Positions 1 to 12,100 of a stretch of 64,000 nt of DNA are shown here, piece after piece; within the stretch, counting starts at the first letter, position 1; each line of letters opens with the position of its first letter. The notes beneath the pieces are model-generated. The model saw nothing but the letters and a program-made list of their open reading frames with translations. It was not told where the DNA came from and searched no databases. Source of the stretch: Haematococcus lacustris (Eukaryota > Chlorophyta > Chlorophyceae > Chlamydomonadales > Haematococcaceae); NCBI GenBank assembly GCA_030144725.1, contig JASKMD010000029.1, forward strand, positions 14,418,280-14,482,279. Direction: 5' to 3'. A program made the position numbers and the translations under genes.

Positions 1-507
1 GGGGTGGGAAGTGACACGCATGTGTGCCACACCAATTGATAAGCTGCATCTCACCCCTGAGCAAGGTAAAACTTTTGTATATTGACAAAGGAAGGGTGAG
101 ATGTCGATTGCCATGAAATGATGACAGTGACAGCTGGAGGTTGATACATCTACCATGCCGGAGCAAGATGGGGCAATAGGCAACATGCAGGTTGCAGCCA
201 GTGTGCAAGCAGTCCAGCAGTCAAGCAGCAAAACAAAAGAATGTAGGCAGGCACGATGGCATTGAAGCCAGCAGACATCGAGGCACTGACTAAACCAGGG
301 AGCAGACAACCAAACCAAGAGGCGTGTGGCAAGAGCAAGGATGGGTGCACATTGATGTCATCCATCCTCTACAACAAAGGAGATGAGACCCTACAGCTGC
401 CACATTCAGCAAGCCGCATGTGCAGACCAGACCCATTCTGCGCACGCCAGGCATGGCCAGTCAAGCCAAGCAGCTGACTTGAGGTGTGTGACAACAGCTT
501 GCCATAC
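1..507. other. No assignable gene; probable 3' side of the kinase gene
   Basis: I see no exon with recognisable similarity here. A plausible splice donor for the kinase gene ends at 508 on the minus strand, so the last coding exon or exons and the 3' UTR of that gene may lie here or left of the window. Short open frames on both strands look like chance frames in GC-rich DNA. Confidence 0.4.
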
Positions 508-3500
508 CTCATTTTCAGTATGCCATCCTCTGATATGCGCGGCACTGTGACTGCAGGGGTGGCAGCAGAGGTGGCAGAAGTGGTCCCCTCAGGGACGGCG
601 CCAGGGGCTCCTGTCGGCCCCACAGCGCTGGCCCCACCCTGGCTCCTGCTGCCCCCTTGGGCCCCTTCCCCAACGAGGGGTGTGCCTTGTGTTGTGGTAG
701 GGGCGGGAGGGGCAGCTGCCATGTGAGGTGGCTCCTTGCCTGGCTCGTACACCTGGAAGCGGCCCTGCGGGGGAAGGACTTGAAGCTTAGGCCGGCTACA
801 GAGCGATGAGGAAGCAGCAGGTCAAGGACAAGAAGTTACGGGGCATGGCAGCAAGGTCACAGTGGAAAGGCGCAACCGCCTCTGTGCACCTGTGTGCTGT
901 GTAGGACCAGCTGGTGTGCAGGGGGCATGACAGGTGAGCACAGCTGTAGCTACTCATGAGTAGATCCATCACAGACCTGCCTGGCTAGGTGCACCCACTA
1001 TGTGCGCTTAAGCTAACAGCCACAACAGGGAAGGCAGCCTCATACATCACGGATGCATGTCGAGTCTTACGGGCCTGCTTGTGAGCCACTGCGGCAGGTG
1101 GGAGACAGCTGCAGTGGGTTGGACTCACACCTGCTGCTTGATCTTTTGTTTGCTGGCTGTGGGAGTTGATAGCGTGGCCAGGCTGGCTAAGGGGCCCGCC
1201 ACACTGCCCTCACGGCTCAACCCTGTGGGGGGGCAGCAGTGGCAGCCACAGAGCAGCAGCAGGGCAGCAGAGGTAGCATCATCAGCAGCAGAGGTAGAAG
1301 CAGCGTCAGCAACAGCAGCAGCGGCAGGTATTCAGGCAGAGGCAGAAGCAAAGCTGAGGTGAGGGTGTGCAGGGGCAGCCACGCAGGGTAGCAGGCATAA
1401 CGCTTTACTGGGAGTGCAGAGGCTCTGCGTGATTTACCACACAACAGCTGCCAACTAGAAGAATGCTTACACATAGAATACATAGGCAAATGATGGTGGG
1501 TTCTGATGTGTAGCAGCCCCACTTGCCACAGGACCCATGCCACTACCCCAAACCCTTCTTTAACACGGTCGAAATATCCCTGGCCTGACAGCTGCTGCAT
1601 GCCCTATGACATATCTTGATGACAGGCCTGCTAGGCATGGCAAAATGCCTTACATCTTTGGTGTAATGGTTGGTGCACAAGGACCCACCCAGAGGGCTGA
1701 CAGCACCCGGCGAGATGGTCAGCGTGTCCAAGGCAGGTGGGGCTCGGCTGGCCTCAACAGTGGCCACCACCAGGGGCTCCAGACTGCCTGAGGTGCCGCC
1801 TGCAAAGGGCGGGCAGGAGTGGCAGCCAATACCAGCCAAGACTGCATTGCACCCGGGAGTGCCAAAGACGTGTTTAAAGAGGCAAGGCTTGCACATGGGG
1901 ATAGATATCTAGGCTGCACTAGAGAGTGGCGCCTCTCGCTGACCAGTGGCAGTACTGTAGTACATCACATGGGAGTGTGCGAAAGAAGTGGTCAGTGGGA
2001 GAGGGCTTGCACAGGGGTTTGGATGCATAGGCTGCGTGCTCAACAGTACTCTACAGTTGAGTAGAGAAGAAACACAGGGTTGGGGTATGGGTGCAGGCAA
2101 GGGCAGTCGGAGCGGCTGCGCCTGACCTGCTTCAGCATGTGGCCTGGGATGAGGCTGCATGTGACTCACTGTCGGACACCACAGAGGTGCCGGGCTGGAG
2201 GCCCTGCGCTGTCGCAGGCCCCAGGCTGGTGTTGATGACATGCTGCTGCCCTTGCAATGAGGCTGCGCAGGCAGGACCCAGCAGGCACAGGCAGCGGGTG
2301 CGGCGCATGCAGTGTGTGAGCAGCAGACTGAGGAGGTATGTACCCTCCCTGATGTGGACCAGGAGTCATGCTATCCCCCACAGCATGATGTACAGTGGAG
2401 ATCGCCAGCAGTGATGACAGTCATACTCTGTCTGCATCAGCTGCCTGCCTGGTGTGCTTGCGGTGACAAGGTGTGAGGGACCTCCAGATCATGTCCCCAG
2501 GCTGTTTCTTTCAATCCTTTCTCCTGGGTATGTGCAGCCCACACCAAGTGCACCAGTACAGCCCTCAAGCCAGATGCCTCACCAAAGGCTGAGGATGTTG
2601 GCGGCAACGTCCCGGACCCAGCAGCCACGGCACCCGCAGACGCAGTGCTGTCTCCGCTGGCTGTAGCAGGCAGGGCGGCAGGCTGCTGGGCTGCCACAAA
2701 AGCAGCTGCCTGGTGGGCCGCCAGACCACTGAGGGTGCCCTCCAGCACCTCCTCGCTCTCCACAATGGTAGGCAGCAGCACCTCCTCGTCTCCCGGCTCC
2801 AGGGCGGCAGCGGCCTTGAGAGAGGCAACGTCAAAGTTCCAGGAGCTGATGCCCTTCTTGTACTCGTCCTGCAGGGGCAGCAGTGGTGGCAGCCACGGGA
2901 GCAGCACCCAGTGCAGGCACATGGCAGAAGGCATGGCAACCATGGCACCAGGGAGCGTGGCGCCACAGGGATGGGGGACAGAAGTGGGAAGGCAAGGATG
3001 CAGGAGCAACATTGGCGTAGAAGCAGCAGCAAGAGCTTAAACTGGGGATGGGGTAAAGTTTGAACCTCAGCTGGTCCGTGGCACTAGAGTTGCACTCTTG
3101 AGACTCCTTTCCTTGAGGCAGGGACCACCACCAGTCCAGGTTTTTGCTTACACCAGTGCAGGTTTTGCTTACATCATCAACACGCAAGAGGCCCAGGAGC
3201 TTGGCCTGAGCCAAAATGACCTTATCTGGCCTGACTTGAACCGTATCAATGTATGCAGGTGCATCAGCCCTTGGTCATACACTGCTGGCAGCGGCTCACA
3301 CCTGAGAGCGCACAAAGTTCTTCTCGTTGTCTGTGGCATTGGTGGCGGCCCGACCCTGCCTGATCTCCTGGACTCGAACTTTGAGAGGGGGCAACCCGGC
3401 CATGAGGTGGCGTGCCAGGAATTCCTCATCACGGGCTTGCTGCACAAAAGCCCAGTTCACACCCACATTGACACGTGCCTGGTTACTGTTAGCTGTTACA

Positions 3501-6198
3501 GGAGGACGAGGCATGCATGATAGTACAATGCGAGGAGGGGAGCAAAGGGAAGCGAGCATTACGAGCATGTTGTGTAGGGACTGGGAGGGCACAATGGGTT
3601 GAGAAGGCTGTACTGCCAACCCCACAGCTGCTCTCGTGGCTGTTGCTACTGCTGAGGCTGTGGCAGCGGCAGCTGCCCGAGGCAAGGCGGATATGCTTAC
3701 CCCCACCTTGTCAATTACCTGCTTTGCTAGGCCCTCACCTTAAAGAACTTGTGCTCCAGCAGCTGGCTGGCTGTGGGTCTGAGGCCTGGGTCCTTTTGCA
3801 GGCAGCGGGTCACCACATCCCGCATGGCCTGCACCCCACACCAGGGTGCAGAGGACAACGGTGATGACAGCCCTTAACAGCCTTACAATCACACAGTTGC
3901 TGGCACACAGCATGCACAGCTGCAACTGACCGCTCTTTTGAGTCGGATGTGGCCAAGCAAAGTCCAACTACACATTTGGCATGAGCTGTTTGGGGCACCC
4001 TTGGCCCCTGTAGCACTAGCTGACACTAGATGGCAATAGCAGTTTGTGAGCAACAAGAATGTTCATGTGGTGTGTATGTGTGGGCGGTTGGAGGCTGGCG
4101 GCTCCAGCTGAGAGGCTGACAGGCAGTAGGCTAGGGAGGCCTGAGCACCTGCTGCACGCCAGGCTCTGACCTTGGAGAAGTGCTTCTTCCCCTGATCATC
4201 CAGGGTGGGCGGCGGGTTCTGTAGGGTCATCAGCAGCACCTTCATGGGCGGGTACTTTGCAAAGGGGGCATGGCCGTGCGCCATCTCCAGCAACGTGATG
4301 CCAAATGACCACAGGTCAGCGCTGCGATCATACCTGCCGGCCAAGCAGGCCACACCAGCAGCCATGATCTCCGCCTAGACCATGAGGGGGCCCAGCCGGA
4401 CACACACTATAGACCTACCCTGGCACCAAAGTGGGAGTTCGCACCTTGTGCCGCCACTGTCAGAGCACATACTGCAGGGACCAAGCTTGATGCCCTGCCT
4501 CGCCCACCTGAGGCGTCTGGCTGATCTGCTCAGCTCCGTGCCATCCCTGCAGCCTGCTTTGCACCCCTTCAACACTCGCCCCACTCGCCCTGCACTGCAA
4601 GGGAGCTCCAGCCTGCATTGCTTGAGCCCTCTCAGACCCTCCCTCTTCCCCCAACCTGCCTAGGCCTACCCAGCTGGACCCCTCCCAACCCTCCCAACCC
4701 CCGGCCCCAGCCCACCCTTGCGTTTGCTCCATGACCTCAGGCGCCATCCAGCAGGGTGTGCCCACAAAGGTCATGCGGGTCGCCTTGTCGTGGCCCCAGC
4801 TGCCAGTACGCTCCATGGATGCAGCTACGCCAAAATCCCCCAGCTGCACGTGCCCGTTGTTGTCTATCAAAATGTTGCCCGCCTGGGAAACACATAGATG
4901 GGGTTAGGGCCTCACAGCTCCTGCTTTCCCTGCACTGTGGCTGCTGCTGCTGCTGCTGCCGCTCCTGGCTGAGCCTGGTACTCCTGCTGCTGCACGCCTG
5001 CTGCAGCTGTTGTCACCGAGCCTGCACCCCAATTGTGCTGCATGGGTGCCGCCCTCACAAGCACAGGAGTGAAAGAACTCAGCCACAACCACACATCCTT
5101 CACCTGCACCCACGCTGAAGGCGACACGCATGCAACCCACTGTGCCACCCAGGAACCCCAACAGATTAGGCAACTCAGCAAGGTCTAGCTGTTTGCACTG
5201 CAGGTTGCACCCTGGGAGCCTCCCTCACAGTAGGTGCTGGGTAGTACTGGTAAGTGCAACTCATTGCATTACAATGGTGCCTTACACACACCTGCACACA
5301 GCCCCTCCATCATCCTTACCTTGATGTCTCGGTGAATGCCCCCTTGCTTGTGCACATACTCAAGGGCCTTGAGCACGCTCCTCATGATGGTGGCTATGAT
5401 CACTTCGTCCAGCCCCTACATGGCGACAGCACCTTGCTAGTGCAAACATGCTGTGACAGGTGACATGCCTATCAGCTGTGTAAACATTGCGCTTTGCCGC
5501 TCAGCTGCTGCACTGCCCACCTCAGGATATCCGTACTTCATTATGTGCAGCACGGAGCCCCCGGACACAAAGGGCATGACCATCCACAAGTCCTGCCCGC
5601 TGACGAAGGAGCAGTACAGGGGTAAGACGTTGGAATGGCTGTAAGCCCGCATGGTTTGCGCCTCATGGATGATTTCATCCTGCCGCACCAAGTATGACAC
5701 ACTGCAGCACGAGTGCAAGCTGCGCTTCTACTTTTGCTGCTACTGCTGTTGCTGGGAATTGAGCTGTGAGGTGGTATGAATACTGCTGCATGTTGCTCCA
5801 TAGCTGTAGCCGCCCACCAGGTCACAATTCAGGCTTTCTAAGTTCATCTTCTTGATGGCCACAATCTCGTTGAGCGGCTTGCACAGGGCACGGTGCACCT
5901 GTGCGCCAGTACACGCATAACGGTCACGGGAGCCCGGCCGTAGGGTATGACTGCGCAATTGCGTACCGTCGCGCTAACTCCGCGACCGCAATCATCCAAT
6001 ATCTCGTACGCGTCTGCACTGACAGGGAAATCCCTGAGGCAGCCGGGCAGCATAGCGAGAGTCAGCGCTACAGTATGATGCCGCAGATGCTGCCTTCTGC
6101 GAGTTCACCTGGCCGCACCTGTATTTGTCGAGCCCATTAAGGTCCTTCGTAGACTTTCTGGAGGCCATCCTGGCTAAGCCCGTGAGAGCGCGCTCCAT
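508..6198 (-). CDS. STE20/GCK-type Ser/Thr kinase (plant BLUS1 / FRAY-OSR1-like), multi-exon, 3' end unresolved
   Basis: Cytosolic STE20-family kinase of the kind that relays stress or light signals to transporters in plants. Exons, joining in phase: 6168(or 6198)-6119, 6033-5967, 5898-5818, 5679-5521, 5415-5320, 4882-4716, 4333-4171, 3828-3739, 3439-3302, 2868-about 2583 and 767-508; others between 2583 and 767 are likely but unassigned. Visible motifs: glycine loop [13 protein letters not shown] lysine, HRDIK catalytic loop, [13 protein letters not shown] activation/APE segment, and subdomain IX-XI ending LEHKFFK. All catalytic residues are present, so it should be active. After the kinase domain come a segment with GLPPL and a [13 protein letters not shown] block typical of plant GCKs, then Pro/Ala-rich tails and GRFQVYEP. 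The start is the Met before SRKSTKDL (6168) or ten codons upstream. The gene lies head-to-head with the RNPS1-like gene. Confidence 0.85.
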
Positions 6199-6573
6199 GA
6201 GCTGAACTACCTATGGTTCATGCTCAACTTCCCGAGCGGGCAGCTCCGACGAGGAGCACAGACCGCCTTAGTTGAGCCGCTTTTGCCCTGTGAACAATGT
6301 TAAAGAACCTAGGCGGCTAGTCTGGGTCTTGAAATGCCCTCATTGAGACGGCATCGCGAGTCCGATCTCGTTCCTGGCTGCAGGGTGCTCTTGTTGCACT
6401 CAGGCAAGCACGAGTCGCAGAATTCTAGGGTCGTTTAACTTTACCGTTGGTCGCATTGCGTGCTGGTGTCTTAGTGTAACGACTGCCACCTTGGCTGGCA
6501 GTACAGTGAAGCACTGGGAAGGTCGTGCCTCTCGTTGTGGGGAACAACTTTATAGGCTGGCGCCAGGGGCCCT
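6199..6573. promoter_or_regulatory. Short intergenic region between two divergent genes (likely shared promoter)
   Basis: About 375 bp separate the start of the minus-strand kinase and the first Met of the plus-strand RNPS1-like protein. Both 5' UTRs and both promoters must lie here if those starts are right. I see no convincing TATA box or other named motif. The bidirectional promoter call is inference from gene layout. Confidence 0.4.
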
Positions 6574-8674
6574 GTGCTAGCGATGGGCAGTCCATCAAAC
6601 AGTGCATCAGACACGTCCTCGTCTGGTGCTTCCGGGTCCTCATCGAGGTACACAGGCTGCGCATGGAATGGCTGGATCGCAGTGAATGCAGTTCTCAACC
6701 CATCGTGGATAATGTGCAGGAGCGGCAGCAGCAGCTCGAGCAGCGGCAGCAGTGGTAGTAGCCGGTCGGCCTCTCCACCTCCCAAGCCAACAGCTGACCC
6801 GCACAAGGCACCGCAACGCAATGGTAACGAGGTCGCTCCAGCCGGCGATCATAAAGAGAAGGTGGGTAAGCTCTGCATGACACCGAAGAGTCCCACCAGG
6901 CCACACGTGAGGATGGTTTTATTAGTCTCTTTTGCTGTTCAAATCTTATCACATACAGAGCCAACCTGAGGAGGCAGGCTTGACCCGCCTGGTGGTAGGG
7001 AACCTAACCCGCAATGTGACAGAGGAGCACTTATCTGAGATCTTCAGCACGTATGGCAAGCTTGCCAAGGTGGAGCTTGCAATTGACAAGACAGTCAACC
7101 TCCCGCGTGGGTTTGCTCATGTTGAATTTGAGAAGCACAGCGATGCTCAGAAAGCGCTGGACCATATGCATGAGGGCCAGCTGGACGGCAATGTCATTAG
7201 GTAAGATCTGGCAGGCCCCTAATCAAGCAGTGTAACAGCATGGAAGTGCTTGGTAGCCCCCCTGGTGTTCTTTGTAAGCAGTGTTAATCAAATGTTTGCA
7301 TGTTGTGTTACAGGGTCAGCTTCATCATCCAGCCTCGACGTCACTCCCCTCCTAGGGTGGCCGTGGTTGCCAAAGGCCTCCCGCCCCCCCCACCACGGCT
7401 GCCTTCCCCCCCACCACGCCCTGGCAGCCGGGACGAGCGCAGCAGCAGGCGACCAGCAGAAGCAGCCCTGCCCCGAGATCAGGCTCGAGACACAGGCGGA
7501 GGCCGGGATGATCGGGGTATGGACCGTGACAGGGTGCGCAGTGAAAGGGAGCGCATGGAACAAGACCGGCCTGACCGGGACAGGTTTGATCGCGAGCGGG
7601 GTGACCGGGACAGAGCTGAAAGGGATCGAAGCGAGAGAGACCGTGACAGGGGTGATAGGGGAGGCCCTGCAGGCGTGCGGGGTGTGGCCAATGACAGGGA
7701 TCGGGATGGCAGGCGGGTGCCGTCACCCCCCCCCAGGCGGTCTATGCCCTCTCCTCGCGGGCAGCGGCTGCCTTCACCACCACGCAGAAGGTCATTGGAA
7801 CGCAGGTGTGCACCTCTCATAGCCATGGTGTTGTCATACCCTAACACAGGGCTGGCAGGATCTTCACTGACTCCAATGAGTGCCGCAGGCGGGCTTAAGT
7901 AACCTTTCGCTGCCATGCTGCCGCATGCTGCAGGCAGCATGTTCCCTGCTGCCAAGCTGGCTTGACTTGTGACCGTGTTGCAGTTGATGACCAATCTCTC
8001 TGTGACTTGTTTGCAGACGCTCTCGTAGCCCGCTGCGCGGCCCGGGCTCTGACCGCAACATGGGGTCACGGCGCCCCAGCCCCCCACCCCGTGGGTCTGC
8101 TCAGGGTGGGGTGGCGCAAGCGGCCATGCGGTCTTCACCACGCAGGGGCGTGCGCAGCTCCCCTCGCCGTTCACCTGGCCGCCGCCGATCGCCTTCCCCT
8201 GCACGGCGGCGCCGTTCCCCTGCACGGTCCCGCACCCCTCCCCGGGTGCGCAACGATCTGTCCAGACAGCTGCCCAGGCAATGTGTGGCTGTGTTTGTGC
8301 TCTAGCCTGCTTGTCTGCCTGGAGGAGGTGCGGTGCAGCGTATGTGGACCATTGTATCGCACACACCAGCAGCCCACACACAGCCCACACAATTGATCGC
8401 ACATGTATTGCCTTGAGTGCTTGTCTGGGTGCCACAGTGCTGACTAGTTATGAATTGATTGCATGGGGTAATCTTGCAGTCCAATGTCCGCATCTCACTT
8501 GTCACACAGGGGGGCCGGTCGCCTGTGCGTAAGCCCGCTCGAGGGCGTAGCTCAAGCAGCAGCGGCACGAGTGGCTCCAGTCGCTCCTCCTCCTCGTCAG
8601 CCTCGTCTGGCAGCTCGCACTCCTCGCAGTCGACCTCGTCCAGCTCGCAGTCGCCGCCACCGAAGAAGCGGTGA
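6574..8674 (+). CDS. RNPS1: RNPS1/SR45-type splicing factor with one RRM and SR/RS tails
   Basis: Nuclear RNA-binding protein of the exon-junction/ASAP complex type that modulates splicing. Five exons join in phase: 6574-6861, 6959-7200, 7314-7805, 8017-8245, 8510-8674. Exon 1 is Ser-rich. Exon 2 carries nearly the whole RRM, with RNP2-like RLVVGNL, the LTRNVTEEHLSEIFSTYGK helix region typical of RNPS1, and RNP1-like GFAHVEFE. Exon 3 finishes the RRM and runs into Pro-rich and RD/RE/RS repeats (DRDR, ERDR). Exons 4-5 are RSPSP-type and end in a poly-Ser stretch with a basic PPPKKR terminus. Layout (S tail, RRM, RS/P tail) matches RNPS1/SR45 rather than a classical SR protein, because there is only one RRM flanked by Ser/Arg regions. 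The start Met is uncertain (6574 or 6586); an additional upstream exon is possible. Confidence 0.88.
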
Positions 8675-9189
8675 CGCACACCTTGGGCATTGGCAGCGGG
8701 CGTGGCGCGCTGTTCAATGGCAGAAACCCTGGCGAGACGCGGTGCAGTACATCGGATTTCTTCAGTGTGCGATGATCCATTGTGCTCAAAAAGATGGGTG
8801 CTTTGTTACCGTTGAACACAGTAAAGGTCGTGATGGAAAAGACTGGCTGCGAGTTCATAATTGCAATGTCAAGAGCGTGCCTATGGTCAACTTGAAAGAC
8901 CGCCCCGGTGGAACTGTTATACTGAGGTCGTGTACTGCTGCTGCTTACATGTCGTTTTGAGTCGCTACGAGATCCATTAAAGAACAGCCGGAAAGCAGGG
9001 CATTGTCCTGAAACAATGATTACTTCCATGCCTGCGTTTTGAGCCCATGTGCAAGTAAGGGTACTCTTGTACCCCCCCAAAGGACCACACCAAACCTAAA
9101 ACAAGGTAGGAAGTAAAGATGGAGAACGAGTTTCTATACTCTGCCGGGTGTGATGTCCGCTGCCAGTACGAGAAGCAGGGCAACCCACA
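8675..9189. other. Intergenic, 3' UTR of RNPS1-like gene and 5' region of LEPA
   Basis: About 515 bp with no supported gene on either strand. It should contain the 3' UTR of the upstream gene and the promoter and leader of LEPA. Nothing repetitive seen. Confidence 0.5.
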
Positions 9190-12100
9190 TTGCCATTTCT
9201 GCCGATGGCTGCAGCGCACCTAGGCCTGCACTCCAGCACTCATACGAGTGCTCGGGCCGTGCAAGCCAGGAACGCAGGGCCGTCACAAGTCTGTCGAGCA
9301 GCCGCTGTAGCTACAGCTGAGGAGCGCATCGACAAAGGAGGACCGGGGGCGCTCTATGGAAATGGAGCTGTGGCCAAGGCAAGTCCGCTTGTCCAGTGTA
9401 GTTCGTAGCTCGAGCATCACCATACCGTATGTTGCCTGCAGGTTCCCATTGCCAACATCAGGAACTTCAGCATCATCGCACACATCGGTGCGCCTGCACC
9501 ACACACCTGATGCTGGCCACAAAAGCTATTCTGTCCGGCCTGTTATGCCAGCAAATGACGTTGTCAGCAACAGAGCAGAGTGGAAAGCAAATGAGCTCCC
9601 CGCTCGGCCCAGCGTGGAAGGACAGCATGCCAGACCATGTGTGTGCATGGGTGTGCAGATCATGGAAAGTCGACTCTTGCAGACCAGCTGCTACTCAAGA
9701 CTGGGACAGTTGCAGCAAGGGACATGGTGGTGCGTGACCTCATTACCAGGCTTACTCGTTACTAGGTTTGCCTGCTTGCTGCTCACCTGCCTGTTTCATG
9801 GCTACCTCCTCACTTGCCTACTTACAGGAGCAATTCATGGACAGCAATGAGATAGAGCGAGAGCGAGGGATCACTATTAAGCTGAACACAGCCAGGATGA
9901 AGTACACAGCCGAGGACGGACAGCTATATGCTCTCAACTTGATTGACACCCCTGGTAGGTTAGGCCCCTCTCCACCTCTGACCCCACTCTAAACACACCC
10001 TGTCGCTTGGTGAGAGCAGGCGAGTGCATGATCCCAACAATGCTGCCAGGCAGTGGATTTCAATGTAGAGCAGTGCATGTGGGATATCGCCACCCACTAG
10101 CATTCTGATCGCCTGAGCGTTGGCAATAGGAGTTATACCACGTGTTGACCCATATTGGTCACGCATGAGATTCGCTGCTTAACAGCCAGTTTTTCAAGAT
10201 GGTGTGCTCAGCCACTAAGTAGCGTGGCACACAGAGCTTCAGCCATGGTCAGTACGTGTGCCACCCTGCACCCTGCACTGACCTGCCTTGTCCTGGTGTG
10301 TGCTGCTGCGCAGGTCACGTTGACTTCAGGTGCGCCGCTGGCCTGTGTTGAGCATGCAGCTGACCAGCTGCAGGATTGAAACTCCAACCAAGTCTCGAGC
10401 ATGCAGGCACTGTCTCAGTCTAAAGCACAGTGCTCCTGTCTCGCTCACTGTCCCTGCCCCCCCACCCCCTGCACCATGCGTTCGAGCTGCTACCGTTGCT
10501 GTGCTGCTGTGCTTTTGGGCTGTCCCTGCTGCCCTTGCTCGCATCCCGTCCCCTTGCTCGCATCCTTTCTGCCCCCCACATACCTGACCTGACATGCAGC
10601 TACGAGGTGTCCCGCTCACTGGCGGCGTGTGAAGGCGCCCTGCTGGTGGTGGACGCCAGTCAAGGGGTTGAGGCACAGACCCTGGCCAACGTGTGGTTGG
10701 CCTTGGAGAGCGACCTGGAGGTCATTCCCATCCTCAACAAGATCGACCTGCCAGGTGCCTGAGCTGCCGGCCTGGAGGCTGGTATTGCTACTAGTGCAGC
10801 TACACCAGGGGCAATGCTGCGTAGCCAGGGCCTGCCAAGCTGCCTTCCTCATCATATGGGCCTCGCTGCCCCTGTCCTCATGTGACATCCACATGCATTC
10901 CACGAGTAATGAAACTCTGCTTTCAAGTGCCAGCCAAACATCAGTCAGGGACAAAGGTGGCAGAGCAAGGTAGTGCTGCTGCAGGCCTGGCCACGTCTTG
11001 CTCAAAGCCTGCTGCACAGCCACCAGCGGCATAGCAGGCTGCTGATCTATATCATTTGCTGCACTGAACCCTAGCACACTGGCCCTGACTGTGGCGGGAT
11101 GCAGGGGCCGAGCCTGAGCGGGTGGTGAAGGAGATTGAGGACATCATTGGCCTGGACTGCAGCAACATCTTGAGAGTGTCAGCAAAGCAAGGGGTGGGCA
11201 TTGAGGTGAGGTCAAGGCTCCCCTCACACCATGGACGCCGTGTCCAGGCCTCTAGCCAGAGCTGCTAGGACTGGTGGCCCACAGCGGCCCTCCACAAGCA
11301 CGCTGAGGCTCTACACTAGGGCTGTACTGACATGAGCCATGCCCTCGTCCCTCTCCTCAAGCACCTTGGCTGGCAAGCTCTGCCTCAGCTCAGTGCAACC
11401 TATGCACTATGTGCAATGAAGGGGGTATGCAGCCCTGGTGCATGCATGCTTGCATGGGCATGTGCAGGAAACACTTGAAGCCATCGTGCAGCGTGTGCCC
11501 GCTCCCACCAATACCATTGGGCAGCCGATGCGCGCCCTCATCTTTGACAGCTACTATGACATCTACCGTGGCGTGGTCTGTCAATTCAAGGTGGTGGATG
11601 GTGCGGTAAGTGTCTGAGGGGCTGTGTACATGAACAAGCAAGGTCTCTTTTAGGTCATGCAAGAGCTGCTGCTGCAGTATAGCATGGGGATCCAGTGCAT
11701 GCAGTGACATCTCCTCAAATCAACCACACGCAGAGCCACAACAGTGCCGGCCTGTGACGTGTCCTTATATGCTGTCTGAGCTGTTCAGGTTTCTCGCGGC
11801 GACACTGTGGTCATGATGAACACCGGCAAGGAGTACACGCTGGACGAGATTGGCGTGCTGGCGCCCGGCAAAGTGCAGGTGATCATTGCCCCTGGCCTCA
11901 ACAGTCCAGCGCAGCTGCTAGTGTGCCAAGATTGCTACAGCGCATGACACCAGCACTCCAGACTCCAGCACAGCGGACACAAGCGCATGCACCATCAAGG
12001 GGCTTAAGGGGTTAGGGTTTGGGGATTTGCTCTGGACCGGCAACCAGATCATGTTCAGTAGGACTGGCTGCTGGTCTCCTCATCTCCTAAATACACAGTA

